Of a stretch of DNA of 64,000 nucleotides, positions 52,579-61,656 are shown in pieces. The stretch is from Pyramidobacter porci (GTDB taxonomy: Bacteria; Synergistota; Synergistia; Synergistales; Dethiosulfovibrionaceae). Under the pieces are notes generated by a model that saw nothing but the letters and a program-made list of their open reading frames with translations, ran no database searches and had not been told where the DNA came from. The stretch spans positions 338,229-402,228 of the forward strand of contig NZ_VUNH01000001.1 of assembly GCF_009695745.1 (NCBI RefSeq), in the 5' to 3' direction. The position numbers and the translations under genes are program-made. Within the stretch, counting starts at the first letter, position 1. Each line of letters opens with the position of its first letter.

Positions 52579-53456
52579 TAGTGCTTCGTCACCGCCTTCC
52601 TGAAGATGCCTATGGGCCGGAACGCAAGAACGAGAATGCCCGCCGCGAAGACGATAACGTCTCTCCAACCTGACGAAATGTACGCAGACGTGAGTGACTC
52701 AAGAACACCCACGAGGAGCCCCGCGCCAACAGCACCCGGCAGATAGCCGACGCCGCCGACGACAGCCGCGACGAACACCTTCAGAGCGAGGTTTTGGCCG
52801 AGGCTGATCGTGACGCCGTACAGCGGTGCGACGAGGAAGCCAGCGACGCCACCGAGGGCCGCGCTGATTGAGAACGTGGCTGCATACGTGCGCGACACGT
52901 TCACGCCCATCAGCGAAGCGTTGACAGGATTCTCGGCCGCGATGCGCATCGCGAGGCCAAAGCGCGTGCGATTGAAGAACAGCATGAGCAGAATAAGCAT
53001 CGCAATGCTAATGCCAAGCAGAATGAAGTTCGACATCGGAACGACGGCCAAACCGATAGTCAGTTTGCCCGTTCCAAAAATGTTTGGAAGTGCCCTGGCC
53101 TCAGGCCCCCATATGATCAGAGAAATCTGCTGGAGCACACCGGACAGCGAGATCGAGACAAGCATGAAAACGATCTTCGAGCCCTTGGTAAAGAACCGGA
53201 AGAAACAGAAATTCACGAGCCAGCCGTAGACAAACAGCGCCGTCACGATGATGAAGAATGACAGCCAGACAGGCAGTCCCAACTGCACAATCAGCATGTA
53301 CGACAGCATGGCGCCAATTGTAACCGACATGGCGTGACAGAAATTCAGCCCGTTAATGGCCTGATAGACCATGCTGAAGCCAAGCGCTATCAAGCCGTAA
53401 ATGACGCCAATCGCAAGACCGTTTAAGGTCTGCTGGGCGAAATACGAACCAAACAA
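52578..53456 (-). CDS. livH: Branched-chain-amino-acid-type permease LivH
   Basis: The 292 aa membrane protein has eight hydrophobic segments: QQTLNGLAIGVIYGLIALGFSMVYQAINGLNFCHA at the start, AMRIAAENPVNASLMGVNVSR as the ATPase-contact loop near 180, and GVGYLPGAVGAGLLVGVLESL near 238. The start is taken as TTG 53456 because GGAGGAG lies five to seven bases upstream; the ATG 33 bp earlier would place this ribosome site within the gene. Confidence 0.9.
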   Translation of the reverse strand: MFGSYFAQQTLNGLAIGVIYGLIALGFSMVYQAINGLNFCHAMSVTIGAMLSYMLIVQLGLPVWLSFFIIVTALFVYGWLVNFCFFRFFTKGSKIVFMLVSISLSGVLQQISLIIWGPEARALPNIFGTGKLTIGLAVVPMSNFILLGISIAMLILLMLFFNRTRFGLAMRIAAENPVNASLMGVNVSRTYAATFSISAALGGVAGFLVAPLYGVTISLGQNLALKVFVAAVVGGVGYLPGAVGAGLLVGVLESLTSAYISSGWRDVIVFAAGILVLAFRPIGIFRKAVTKH

Positions 53457-53548
53457 GCGATCTCCTCCCCTTTCACGCGTCGAGTTCATTCAAGGGAAGA
53501 AAGCGGCGTTTGCGGAATAAAGGAAACGCCACCTTTCTCCGCGCTTCC

Positions 53549-54415
53549 CTACAGTTTCTCCGTCACACGCGAGTAGAGTTCAGGCCGACGATCCTTAAAC
53601 ACTGGTTGGAAGAAGCGATCCGCCGCGAACTTTTCCGAGGAGAGCGCCGCGTAAATCAGCTCTTCGTCCTGCCCCGCCTTCGCGATGATCGTGCCCACAG
53701 GATCCGAAATGCAGCTCGCGCCGATGAACGTGATATCGCCATCGCCGTCGGCAGGACGCGGTCTGTTGCAGGAAATCGTGTACATGCGGTTTTCAAGCGC
53801 GCGGACCGCCGTGATGTGGTACAGGTGCTCAGGGAAGTTCGAGAAATCCGGCATGTTCCACAACATGCAGTGAATCTCCATGCCTTTAAGGGCAAGCGTG
53901 CGCACCAGCTCGGGGAACTGGTTGTCATAGCAGATGGACATCCCAATGTTGCCAAGCTCCGTTTTGAAGACGTTCATCTCGGAACCGGCGCAGAAGTAGA
54001 AACGCTCGTATCCCGGCATGTGCACCTTGCGGTGGATGCCCATCACCTCGCCTATCGGGCTGATCAGCGCTGCGGAGTTGTACAGGACGCCTGGAATGAC
54101 AGGATGCTTTTCAGAAATTCCGACCACCACATACGCGCGGCTCTTTTTCGCCTGTTTGCAGAGAGCCTGCGTCACCGGCCCGCCAGGAATGTACTCCGCA
54201 GCCTGGTAATACTTTGTGCCGAAAACGCTGTCGCGTTCCTTGAGGATATAGCCAGCGCTGGACAATTCGGGGAAGACGACAAGCTGCGCGTGCCCCTCAT
54301 CCGCAGCACGTTCGACATATTCCGCCATTCTCCTCCCATTCTCAACGGGCGAAAGCCATGCCGGCGTGAACTGGACGGCGCATGTAACGGCGTCTTTGTA
54401 ATTGTTCGTTATCAT
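53549..54415 (-). CDS. Carbon-nitrogen hydrolase (nitrilase superfamily)
   Basis: The 288 aa cytoplasmic enzyme has the Glu-Lys-Cys triad of the superfamily: Glu50 in VVFPELSSAG, Lys near residue 129 in GIHRKVHMPGYERFYF, and Cys near 161 in GMSICYDNQFPEL. Members hydrolyse amides, N-carbamoyl amino acids or nitriles. The neighbours (PTE-type hydrolases, aminotransferase, importer) favour release of an amino acid from an amide or carbamoyl derivative. GAGG lies 11 bases upstream of the ATG. Confidence 0.9.
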   Translation of the reverse strand: MITNNYKDAVTCAVQFTPAWLSPVENGRRMAEYVERAADEGHAQLVVFPELSSAGYILKERDSVFGTKYYQAAEYIPGGPVTQALCKQAKKSRAYVVVGISEKHPVIPGVLYNSAALISPIGEVMGIHRKVHMPGYERFYFCAGSEMNVFKTELGNIGMSICYDNQFPELVRTLALKGMEIHCMLWNMPDFSNFPEHLYHITAVRALENRMYTISCNRPRPADGDGDITFIGASCISDPVGTIIAKAGQDEELIYAALSSEKFAADRFFQPVFKDRRPELYSRVTEKL

Positions 54416-54516
54416 ACGAATGATCGCCTCGTTTCCAGTAGGATTGACCTCGCGCCTCAGACAGAGACGCTTCAGGCCGGTGAAGCAGGCAGTTCTAGGC
54501 GGGCTGCACAGCGTCC

Positions 54517-54551
54517 TTAAAAGTACGTTGCCGAGCGGGCGGGATTGTGGA
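54517..54551. repeat. 35 bp direct repeat, unit 1 (end of copy 2 hydrolase gene)
   Basis: The stretch from the stop codon (TTAAAAGTACG...) is identical to 55609-55643 in the paralogous gene, more conserved than most of the coding DNA between them. It could allow recombination that deletes or duplicates one hydrolase gene. Confidence 0.85.
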
Positions 54552-55593
54552 CTGTCAGCTTTTCAACGATCTTTTCAGGAACGCCCTTCTTTCGGAGCAT
54601 TGGAAGGAAGTACCGAAGAATGTGGGCGTAACCATGCCCTCCGTACTTAACGCGCATCTCTTTCGTGCAGATGTCAGACGAAAGCAGTATTTGATCTTCA
54701 AAACCGGCGTCCAGCAAGCGAATGATGTCGTTCGCGCGACCGTTGTCATTCGTTATGTCGACCGTCCCGTCAAGGTCAAAATATCCCTCTCGCCCTATGG
54801 AATCGTAGAGCATAAAGCAACCGGTTTTCAGAAGTTCGACACGCGATTCGTGCGTCATCAGCGTTCGCTCCGTGTGACTTATTGTTACATGGGAGGGTTC
54901 GGCCCCGTTTAAAGCAAGAATATTGATAATTTCAAGCGGCGCGCGATCGTTTTTCCCAGGATGGACGTTGATTGGAATGCCCGTGACTTTCTGAGTTATT
55001 GCTGCGGCAATGAGAACTTTGCGCTCGCTTTCATGCAGCGGCCAACCACAGCAGATTTCGCCAAGAATACCCGGTCTGACGCCAGCGCTGTTGACGCCAT
55101 CGCGAATTTCGTTGATAAAGTCGTTCGCCGTCTCCTCAACAGCTGCTTTTTTCAGGGTATCGCTGTGGGCAGATACCATGAAATATCCTCCGCCCATCAC
55201 GATGTTCAAACCCGTGCGTCGGGATATCCTCTGCAACGCCAGTGGATCGCGAGCGAAATTTCTGTTGGAGACGTCGAAGATCGTTTTTCCGCCCTCGTCT
55301 TTGAACAGGAGCGCCTCTTTGACAGCCTCATCCTCGTCTATCAGCAGGAGGTTGTCCTGCATATTAAAACGGTGTTTCAGTTCCCAATCGTAATTGACGT
55401 CCTCCGTCTTCATCATAGCCAGAGAACGGCCTGTCGCGTATAGGAGCTCAGAAAAGATGATGCGAAAATCAATCACAAGATGCTCATGTGCGAGGCAAAT
55501 GCCAAGGGTCTCTGGCTTAACAGGGCCAAGCACAGTGACAACTTTGCCTTTCAATTCGCCGCGTGAAGCGTCGCAGGGGGCCAGGGTGGTCAT
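54517..55593 (-). CDS. Phosphotriesterase-family metal hydrolase (copy 2)
   Basis: The 358 aa amidohydrolase-fold enzyme has metal ligands HEH in CLAHEHLVIDF near residue 35, Glu in PGILGEICCG near 174, His in PINVHPGK near 205, His in VTISHTERT near 234, and Asp in LLSSDICTK near 306. A bridging Glu replaces the carboxylated Lys of true phosphotriesterases, as in PHP/PTER-type members. It is a paralog of the next gene upstream (55609-56676), and their last 35 bases are identical. Confidence 0.9.
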   Translation of the reverse strand: MTTLAPCDASRGELKGKVVTVLGPVKPETLGICLAHEHLVIDFRIIFSELLYATGRSLAMMKTEDVNYDWELKHRFNMQDNLLLIDEDEAVKEALLFKDEGGKTIFDVSNRNFARDPLALQRISRRTGLNIVMGGGYFMVSAHSDTLKKAAVEETANDFINEIRDGVNSAGVRPGILGEICCGWPLHESERKVLIAAAITQKVTGIPINVHPGKNDRAPLEIINILALNGAEPSHVTISHTERTLMTHESRVELLKTGCFMLYDSIGREGYFDLDGTVDITNDNGRANDIIRLLDAGFEDQILLSSDICTKEMRVKYGGHGYAHILRYFLPMLRKKGVPEKIVEKLTVHNPARSATYF

Positions 55594-55608
55594 TAGGACA
55601 GCCTCGGG

Positions 55609-55643
55609 TTAAAAGTACGTTGCCGAGCGGGCGGGATTGTGGA
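55609..55643. repeat. 35 bp direct repeat, unit 2 (end of copy 1 hydrolase gene)
   Basis: Identical to 54517-54551, spaced 1,092 bp, which is about one gene length plus the gap. Confidence 0.85.
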
Positions 55644-56676
55644 TCAGCAGTTTGTCGACAATTTCACGGGAAATGCCTTTCTTGAGCAGAAGGGGCTCGA
55701 AGTACGACAGAATATGGACGTAACCGTGGCCACCGTATTTGACGCGCTGATCCTTTGTGCAGACGTCAGCGGATAGCATAATTTTATCCCCGTAGCCCTC
55801 CTCGATCAGCTTTATGATGTGGTTAGCGCGGTAGTTGTCGTTCGGAATGTCGATAATCGTGTTCTGATCGAAGTACCCTTCGCGACCAATCGAGTCGTAC
55901 ACAAGATAACAGCCGCTCTTAAGGGTCTCGACGCGCTCCTCATGCGTCAGTAGAGTCCTGTCCGTGTGGCTCATTGCTACATGCGTCAAATCCGCGCCGT
56001 TGTCGGAAAGGATCTCAAGGATATCCATCACGGACTTGGCGGACCAGCCGGGATGGACGTTAATCGGGATGCCCGTGGCTTTCTGTGTCCTCGCGGCAGC
56101 GACGAGCACTTTGCGTTCGTCTGGGTGGAGGGGCCATGTGCAGCCCAGCTCGCCAAGGATGCCGGGGCGAATGCCCGTCCCGTCGGCACCGTAACGCACC
56201 TCGTTGATGAATTCCTCCGTCAGACTGTCCACGTCCCTGTTCTTGAATGACGGCGCGTGGGATTTCACGACGTAGTAGCCTCCGCCCATGACAATATGCA
56301 GGCCTGTGCGGCGTGAAATGCGCTGGAGCGCCAATGGGTCGCGCGCCATGCTCTTATTGGAGAGTTCAAACATGCTGTCTCCGCCGCGGGCCTTGAAGAG
56401 CATCGCTTCCTCAACAGCCTCGTCTTCGTCCATCAACAGCAGATTGTCAAGTACATTGAAACGGTGCTTGCGGATCCAGTCACTGTTTTTGAGAGAGAAA
56501 GGTTCGAGAGCTTTCGCCCTGTCTGTTGCGTACGGCAACTCCATCCACGCGCATCGAAAATCGGCCACAAGGTGTTCATGAGCAATGGTTTTCCCTAATT
56601 CTTCGGGCTTGATTAGCCCAAGAACGGTAAAGATTTTTCCTGCCATGTCCTTCCGTTCCATCGGAACCATTTCCAT
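55609..56676 (-). CDS. Phosphotriesterase-family metal hydrolase (copy 1)
   Basis: The 355 aa paralog of the following gene shares DPLALQRISRRTGL, the VKYGGHGY segment and the ending NPARSATYF. Metal ligands are AHEHLVADF near residue 34, GILGELGC with the bridging Glu, PINVHPGW, VAMSHTDRT and MLSADVCTK. PTER-type relatives are known to cleave an N-acyl amide (N-acetyltaurine), so an amide or ester of an amino acid is a reasonable substrate; organophosphates are unlikely. AAAGGAGG precedes the start. Confidence 0.9.
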   Translation of the reverse strand: MEMVPMERKDMAGKIFTVLGLIKPEELGKTIAHEHLVADFRCAWMELPYATDRAKALEPFSLKNSDWIRKHRFNVLDNLLLMDEDEAVEEAMLFKARGGDSMFELSNKSMARDPLALQRISRRTGLHIVMGGGYYVVKSHAPSFKNRDVDSLTEEFINEVRYGADGTGIRPGILGELGCTWPLHPDERKVLVAAARTQKATGIPINVHPGWSAKSVMDILEILSDNGADLTHVAMSHTDRTLLTHEERVETLKSGCYLVYDSIGREGYFDQNTIIDIPNDNYRANHIIKLIEEGYGDKIMLSADVCTKDQRVKYGGHGYVHILSYFEPLLLKKGISREIVDKLLIHNPARSATYF

Positions 56677-56689
56677 GGTGAAACCTCCT

Positions 56690-57661
56690 TTACGCGAGCT
56701 CGCAGAGTTCTCCGTCCATGATCAGCGTCTCGCCGTCCACGACAACCGTCGGGTGCCAGAAGATAGAGTCGGAATGAAGTTTCGCGTCCACAACACCGCC
56801 CATCGTGTGGTTGTCGCCAATGCCGAAATGAGCTGTTCCGTACACGCCTTCGTCCTCAAGCATACTACCGCACAGGCGGCAGTTCGGGTTCAGGCCGATG
56901 CCGAACTCGCCAATATTATACACACCATGGTCGTTTGCGGCGGAGAGAAGATCGCTGAAAATTTTCGCTTCCGCACCGCCTCTGACGTTTGTCACGCTCC
57001 CGTTTTCCACGTCAACAGTCACGGTGTTCGTCAGCGGGCCAAGCCCGGGCTGGACAATGCTCCCGTCAATCACGATGACGCCTTTTGCCGTGCCCTCGAC
57101 AGGCGCGATGCACACTTCAATGTCAGGCGGGGAGTTGATCATGCCGCGCTGGTCGGAAATGCCGCCCTCGGCAATGGCCGTTCTGCCGGCAATCGAGAAC
57201 GAAATGTCCGTTCCCGCCGTCGTCGTGACGTGGACGTCGTTCGCCTTTGTCAGACGCGCCGCAACCGCCTCGGCAATTTTGCGCTGCTTCCTGAAGTCTG
57301 TCATTAGGCCGCCGTGTTTCAACATTTCGCGCGTATAGGCTGCGGCATTCACCCAGCGTGCGCCGCTCTGGCACGCCTTGATACGGGCAGCGGAGTGGAA
57401 CAGAGAAAACGTCGTGACGGCAATAATCAAATCCGCGCCGATCAGGGCGCGCGCCACAGCTTCGGGCGGCTCTTCCCTGTGCCCACTTCGGGGCGTCATG
57501 CAGACCTTGACGGTATTGCCGCCGTACGCGACGCACATGCCGGCAATCAGGTCGGCGATGTCCTTTTTTTCGGAGTCCGTCACGACGACGACGTTTTCCC
57601 CAGGCTTCAGCGCGCCGCACGTTTCAACAAGAACGCGCGCACCTTTCAATTCATCAAGCAT
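56690..57661 (-). CDS. M29-like aminopeptidase / NicX-type metalloenzyme
   Basis: The 323 aa protein resembles the M29 (AmpS/aminopeptidase T) family and its relative 2,5-dihydroxypyridine dioxygenase NicX. Visible: LVETCGALKPGENVVVVTDSE at the start, TDISFSIAGRTAIAEGG, NIGEFGIGLNPNCRL near 248 (metal Glu), YGTAHFGIGDNHTMGG near 274 with metal His and Asp, and HSDSIF near 295. It could be a dipeptidase or a ring-opening enzyme; the pathway context favours a hydrolytic step on an amino acid derivative. Confidence 0.8.
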   Translation of the reverse strand: MLDELKGARVLVETCGALKPGENVVVVTDSEKKDIADLIAGMCVAYGGNTVKVCMTPRSGHREEPPEAVARALIGADLIIAVTTFSLFHSAARIKACQSGARWVNAAAYTREMLKHGGLMTDFRKQRKIAEAVAARLTKANDVHVTTTAGTDISFSIAGRTAIAEGGISDQRGMINSPPDIEVCIAPVEGTAKGVIVIDGSIVQPGLGPLTNTVTVDVENGSVTNVRGGAEAKIFSDLLSAANDHGVYNIGEFGIGLNPNCRLCGSMLEDEGVYGTAHFGIGDNHTMGGVVDAKLHSDSIFWHPTVVVDGETLIMDGELCELA

Positions 57662-57681
57662 GAACCGTTCGCCTCCGAAAA

Positions 57682-58878
57682 CTACAGGGCTTTCAAAGCC
57701 TTCTCCATGCGATCCATACCTTCGCGAATCATGTCCATGGACTTGGCGAAGACTAGGCGCACATACCCTGGACAGCCGAATGCAGCGCCAGGCACGACGG
57801 CCACATGGCCTTTTTCAATGAAGAACTTTGCCGCGTCAATGTCAGTGGCGATCGTTACGCCGTCGTATGACTTTCCAAAGATCTTTTTAACATTTACAAA
57901 CATATAGAACGCGCCCTCAGGCTTGACGCACGAAAGCTGTGGCATTGCACAGATGCGGGAGTACATGTACTCGCGGCGGCGCGCAAACTCTGCAAGCATC
58001 TTCAAAACGGAGTCTTGCGGCCCGAGAAGCGCCTCAATAGCAGCTTTCTGAGCAATTGAGTTGATGTTACCCGAAACGTGCCCCTGCAAATTGATGACGG
58101 CAGAGATGATGTCCTTTGGCCCAGCGGCATAGCCGACACGCCAGCCTGTCATCGCGTAGGTCTTGGAAAGGGAGTTCACGATCACCGTATGTGCCTTGAT
58201 TTCAGGCGACAGCGACGCGAGGCAGACGCTCTTCCCGCCGTCGTATACGAAATTCTCGTACACTTCGTCTGCAATCAGAGTGACGCCTTTCGAGACGAGG
58301 AACTCCGCAATAGCGCGCAGTTCGTCGGCAGTGTACATCGCACCCGTCGGGTTGCACGGGGAGTTCATCACGAACAGCTTGACAGCGGGGGTCCACGCGG
58401 TCTTCACCTGATCGACCGTCAGCTTGAAGCCGTCCTCCTCGCGCGAAGGAACATACACGGGCTCCGCGCCGGTCAGTTTGATCTGCTCGACATAGCTGAC
58501 ATAGCCGGGCGTCGGGATCAGCACGACGTCGCCAGGCTCGCAGAGAGCCTGAAAGACCTCGTACAGCGCCTGCTTGCCGCCGTTGTTGACAACAATTTCA
58601 GACATGTCGTATTCGACGCCGTTGGCGCGCTTTAGCTTTGTCTGCACGGCCTGAAGCAGGGCGGGAATGCCGGGCACGTCCGTGTATTTCGTGAAGCCTT
58701 CCCGAATCGCCTTGATTGCGACCTGCTTGATATTGTCCGGCGTATCGAAGTCTGGCTCGCCCTGCGCAAAGGACAGGACGTCTATGCCTTTGCGTCTCAT
58801 TCTGTTCGCAAGCGCAGAGGTCTGCTCCGTGGCCGATGGACTGATTCCGCGCACTCTTGTCGACAGCAGTTCACCCAT
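57682..58878 (-). CDS. PLP-dependent aminotransferase class I/II
   Basis: The 398 aa enzyme is of AspC/aromatic type. LSFAQGEPDFDTPDNIKQ, the NNGGKQALYEVFQAL cofactor loop near residue 98, MNSPCNPTGAMY near 171 (Asn), ADEVYENFVYD near 202 (Asp and Tyr), the PLP Lys in NSLSKTYAMTGWRVG near 237, and the substrate Arg in YVRLVFAKS near 373. It converts an amino acid to its 2-oxoacid, which the korABC products downstream in the pathway would use. GGAGGAG precedes the ATG. Confidence 0.93.
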   Translation of the reverse strand: MGELLSTRVRGISPSATEQTSALANRMRRKGIDVLSFAQGEPDFDTPDNIKQVAIKAIREGFTKYTDVPGIPALLQAVQTKLKRANGVEYDMSEIVVNNGGKQALYEVFQALCEPGDVVLIPTPGYVSYVEQIKLTGAEPVYVPSREEDGFKLTVDQVKTAWTPAVKLFVMNSPCNPTGAMYTADELRAIAEFLVSKGVTLIADEVYENFVYDGGKSVCLASLSPEIKAHTVIVNSLSKTYAMTGWRVGYAAGPKDIISAVINLQGHVSGNINSIAQKAAIEALLGPQDSVLKMLAEFARRREYMYSRICAMPQLSCVKPEGAFYMFVNVKKIFGKSYDGVTIATDIDAAKFFIEKGHVAVVPGAAFGCPGYVRLVFAKSMDMIREGMDRMEKALKAL

Positions 58879-58907
58879 CGTAATCTCCTCCTGTCACGTT
58901 TTTACGT

Positions 58908-59105
58908 CTACTCAACATGAATCGCAAAGTCCGGGCATGTACGCTCGCAGAGTCCGCACTTGATGCAATTCTCGACGCCAACGGCAGCTGCGACGTTGAA
59001 GCCCTTCCTGTTGACCTCGGACGTCATCTGCATTACCTTTTTCGGGCAGGCGGCGACACAGAGCCTGCACCCTTTACAGAGATTACCGTCTACATAAACC
59101 GCCAT
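58908..59105 (-). CDS. 2x4Fe-4S ferredoxin (KorD-like delta subunit)
   Basis: The 65 aa protein has two clusters: CKGCRLCVAACPKK and CIKCGLCERTCPDF. In four-subunit 2-oxoacid oxidoreductases the delta subunit is such a ferredoxin. Here it is separated from korABC by sucCD but belongs to the same series, so it is the likely electron relay. GGAGG precedes the ATG by eight bases. Confidence 0.92.
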   Translation of the reverse strand: MAVYVDGNLCKGCRLCVAACPKKVMQMTSEVNRKGFNVAAAVGVENCIKCGLCERTCPDFAIHVE

Positions 59106-59110
59106 TTCGG

Positions 59111-59983
59111 TTACCTCCCCAAAAGTCGCTGAGTTGTCCCAACGAGCTTTACCATGGAATACATGACATGCGCTCCCGCGTCTTCCAAAGCGGCGATCTT
59201 AGACTGCGCCGTTCCCAGGTTGCCGCGGACAATCGCGCCCACGTGGCCGAGGGACTTCCCTTCCGGCGCTGAACGGCCGACAATCATTGCGACAACAGGC
59301 TTGTGCACGTGTGTTTTGATGTATTCGGCGGCCTTGACCTCAAGCGTTCCTCCAATTTCGCCAAGCAGTACGATCAGTTTAGTGTCAGGATCCTCGTTAA
59401 AGAGCTTCACGACGTCAAGATGAGTCGTTCCCCACAGAGGCCCGCCGCCGAGGGCAATGACTGTGCTCTGACCGAGACCGTTTTCCGTCAGCATCTTGCC
59501 TGTCTCGTATGAGAGAGCGCCGCTTTTGGACACGACACCTACAGGTCCTTCGGCAAACATCATGGCGGGATGCGCGCCGACCTTGCAACGTCCAGGCGAA
59601 ATCACGCCGGCTGTTCCAGGGCCCACGACACGGACACCGCGCGCCTTCGCGTAGGCAAAAATTTCGAGAACATCCTGAACGGGAATGCCTTCCATTGTCA
59701 ACACAAGGAGTTTGATGCCACTGTTCATGGCTTCGATGGCCGCGTCCTTGGCACCAAGCGGAGGAACAAAACTGATTGCCGCATTCGGCTTCGCCGCCTC
59801 GACTGCCTCAGACACATAGTCAAACACTGGAACGCCGCACACAGTCTGCCCTTTTTTGCCCGGCGTGACGCCGGCGACGACATTCGTGCCATAGCATACC
59901 ATCGTTTCCGTCTGAAGGCGACCGGATGTGCCTGTGATTCCCTGCACAAGAAGGCGCGTGCTTTTGTCAATCAGGATGGACAT
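59111..59983 (-). CDS. Succinyl-CoA synthetase alpha-type subunit (ADP-forming acyl-CoA synthetase)
   Basis: The 290 aa subunit binds CoA (QGITGTSGRLQTETM) and carries the phosphohistidine motif GHVGAI in APEGKSLGHVGAIVRG near residue 240, preceded by VVSKSGALSYETG near 150. With the beta subunit it converts acyl-CoA and ADP to acid and ATP. GGAGG overlaps the sucC-type stop region. In this operon it would use the acyl-CoA made by korABC; the acyl group need not be succinyl. Confidence 0.93.
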   Translation of the reverse strand: MSILIDKSTRLLVQGITGTSGRLQTETMVCYGTNVVAGVTPGKKGQTVCGVPVFDYVSEAVEAAKPNAAISFVPPLGAKDAAIEAMNSGIKLLVLTMEGIPVQDVLEIFAYAKARGVRVVGPGTAGVISPGRCKVGAHPAMMFAEGPVGVVSKSGALSYETGKMLTENGLGQSTVIALGGGPLWGTTHLDVVKLFNEDPDTKLIVLLGEIGGTLEVKAAEYIKTHVHKPVVAMIVGRSAPEGKSLGHVGAIVRGNLGTAQSKIAALEDAGAHVMYSMVKLVGTTQRLLGR

Positions 59984-59985
59984 CG

Positions 59986-61107
59986 CTACGCCTCCCCCCG
60001 CGACGCTTTCACGGCGTCGCTCACGGCTGACGGAAGGTCGTTGTAGACGTCCAGTCCTGCGTCGGCCATGATCTTCTTTCCTTCGTCCTCCATCGTACCG
60101 CACAGCCTGACGATCAGTCGGGCTTTCGGATGTTTCTCGTCGTGATAGCGGACAATGCCCTCGGCCATCTCATCCATGCGGTTGAAACCACCGATCAGGA
60201 CGACAAGGACGCTCTTCACATCAGGATTTTTTGTCAGAACTTTGTCAAGCGCGTCGTACATCACATCCGCGCTCGTCAGGGCACCCATCTCGCAGAAATC
60301 CGCTGCCGCGGCACCTTCGTCGTTCATCAGATCTAGAGCGAGCATTCCCGTGCCGGCGCCGTCTGAAATCAGGCCGACAGAACCGTCAAGCTGGACGTAG
60401 GTCATCGTGTCGCCGCTCTCGCGAAAAACGCGGCCAAACAGTTTATGCTGCTCGTCTTTCAGGCCGGCAAAAAGTTCCTTGTGACACTTCTCCGACGCGT
60501 CGTCAAGCTCGAACTTCGCATCAAGGGCGATCACGCCCTCGTCCGTCAGAGCGAGCGGGTTGATCTCCACCAGCGTCGCGCCGCTCTCGCGCCACATGCG
60601 GTACACGTTCCGCAGAATGGCCGTCAGTTCCTTGACGCGATTCGCGTCGATAAAGGCGGCGATCTGACGGAACTGATAGTCAGCGGGACCATAAAAAATG
60701 TCAAACGGCATTTTCAGGATCGCGTCGGGACGCTCAGTAGCCGTCCTTTCGACCTCTACGCCGCCGGATCCACTGGCGACGAGGAGAGGAACGCCCGTTT
60801 CGCCGTCGTATGTGACGGAGCAGTAGTATTCCTTCCGCACATTTACCGGCTTCTCAGCCCACAGGGCTGTGATCCTTTCTCCCTTGTGAACGGCGTCAAA
60901 CAGCTTCGCCGCCTGAGCCGACAGAGCGTCCGCGTCGCGGCAGATCTGCACGAGCCCCACCTTGCCGCGCCCCCCCGATAGGGTCTGCGCCTTGAGGACG
61001 ACAGGCGCTTCAGGCAGCGCCGAATCTCGAAGAACCAGCTGTCCCGACAGCACTGGAACGCCAAATTCCTTCAGAAGGCGTTTTCCTTCAAACTCATACA
61101 GTTTCAT
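59986..61107 (-). CDS. Succinyl-CoA synthetase beta-type subunit (ATP-grasp)
   Basis: The 373 aa subunit has an ATP-grasp start (MKLYEFEGKRLLKEFGVPV, VVLKAQTLSGGRGKVGLV), LVEINPLALTDEGVIALDAK near residue 185 with metal ligands, and a C-terminal CoA-ligase domain (VGLISDGAGTGMLALDL, VLVVLIGGFNRMDEMAEGIV). It is of SucC size. It starts 10 bp behind korC and ends 2 bp before the alpha gene. Confidence 0.93.
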   Translation of the reverse strand: MKLYEFEGKRLLKEFGVPVLSGQLVLRDSALPEAPVVLKAQTLSGGRGKVGLVQICRDADALSAQAAKLFDAVHKGERITALWAEKPVNVRKEYYCSVTYDGETGVPLLVASGSGGVEVERTATERPDAILKMPFDIFYGPADYQFRQIAAFIDANRVKELTAILRNVYRMWRESGATLVEINPLALTDEGVIALDAKFELDDASEKCHKELFAGLKDEQHKLFGRVFRESGDTMTYVQLDGSVGLISDGAGTGMLALDLMNDEGAAAADFCEMGALTSADVMYDALDKVLTKNPDVKSVLVVLIGGFNRMDEMAEGIVRYHDEKHPKARLIVRLCGTMEDEGKKIMADAGLDVYNDLPSAVSDAVKASRGEA

Positions 61108-61116
61108 GCTGCCGCC

Positions 61117-61653
61117 TCAGTCCCGCGCCATCTCGGCACCTTTATCCACGGCCTTCATGTTCAGGGGCAACCAGCGTTTCTTCACGGCACCCCTCAGCGC
61201 GGCTTTCAGATGATCCAGGTCGATGAGGCCCGTCTTCTGGACGAAGTAACCAAGCATAACCATATTCGCCGCCATCTGGCTGCCCAGAGCGATGGCCTCC
61301 TGCGTGAACGGCGCTTTGTAGACCGTGACGCCTGCCGGCACGTTGTGAAGATCCTTCACAAGCTCTGAATCGACGTACAGAGAGCCGCCTTCCTTGAGGG
61401 AGGAGATGTAGCTGTTGTAGGCCGTCTGGAACATCGCGATCAGGATGTCGTTTTGCCGTGCGTTGGGCGTCAGAATCGGCACGTTGGAAATCATCAGTTC
61501 GGACTGACACTGACCGCCACGAGCCTCGGAACCATAGGACTGTGTCTGCGAGACATACAGTCCTTTCTCCACAACAGCAGCCTGTCCAAGAAGAACGGAG
61601 GAAAGGATGACACCTTGTCCGCCCAAACCACACAGGCGAATGCTGACCTTCAT
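61117..61653 (-). CDS. korC: 2-oxoacid:ferredoxin oxidoreductase gamma subunit
   Basis: The 178 aa subunit begins VSIRLCGLGGQGVILSSVLLGQAA and has VSQTQSYGSEARGGQCQSELMIS near residue 34, both hallmarks of the gamma subunit that closes the CoA site. The ribosome site lies in the last codons of korB (ATGGAGGATTAA). Substrate class (2-oxoglutarate or branched/aromatic 2-oxoacid) cannot be fixed. Confidence 0.94.
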   Translation of the reverse strand: MKVSIRLCGLGGQGVILSSVLLGQAAVVEKGLYVSQTQSYGSEARGGQCQSELMISNVPILTPNARQNDILIAMFQTAYNSYISSLKEGGSLYVDSELVKDLHNVPAGVTVYKAPFTQEAIALGSQMAANMVMLGYFVQKTGLIDLDHLKAALRGAVKKRWLPLNMKAVDKGAEMARD

Positions 61654-61656
61654 CTT

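Noticed and set aside
55049..55443. Plus-strand frames opposite the phosphotriesterase-family genes
   Set aside because: They start without ribosome sites and mirror the well-supported minus-strand genes.
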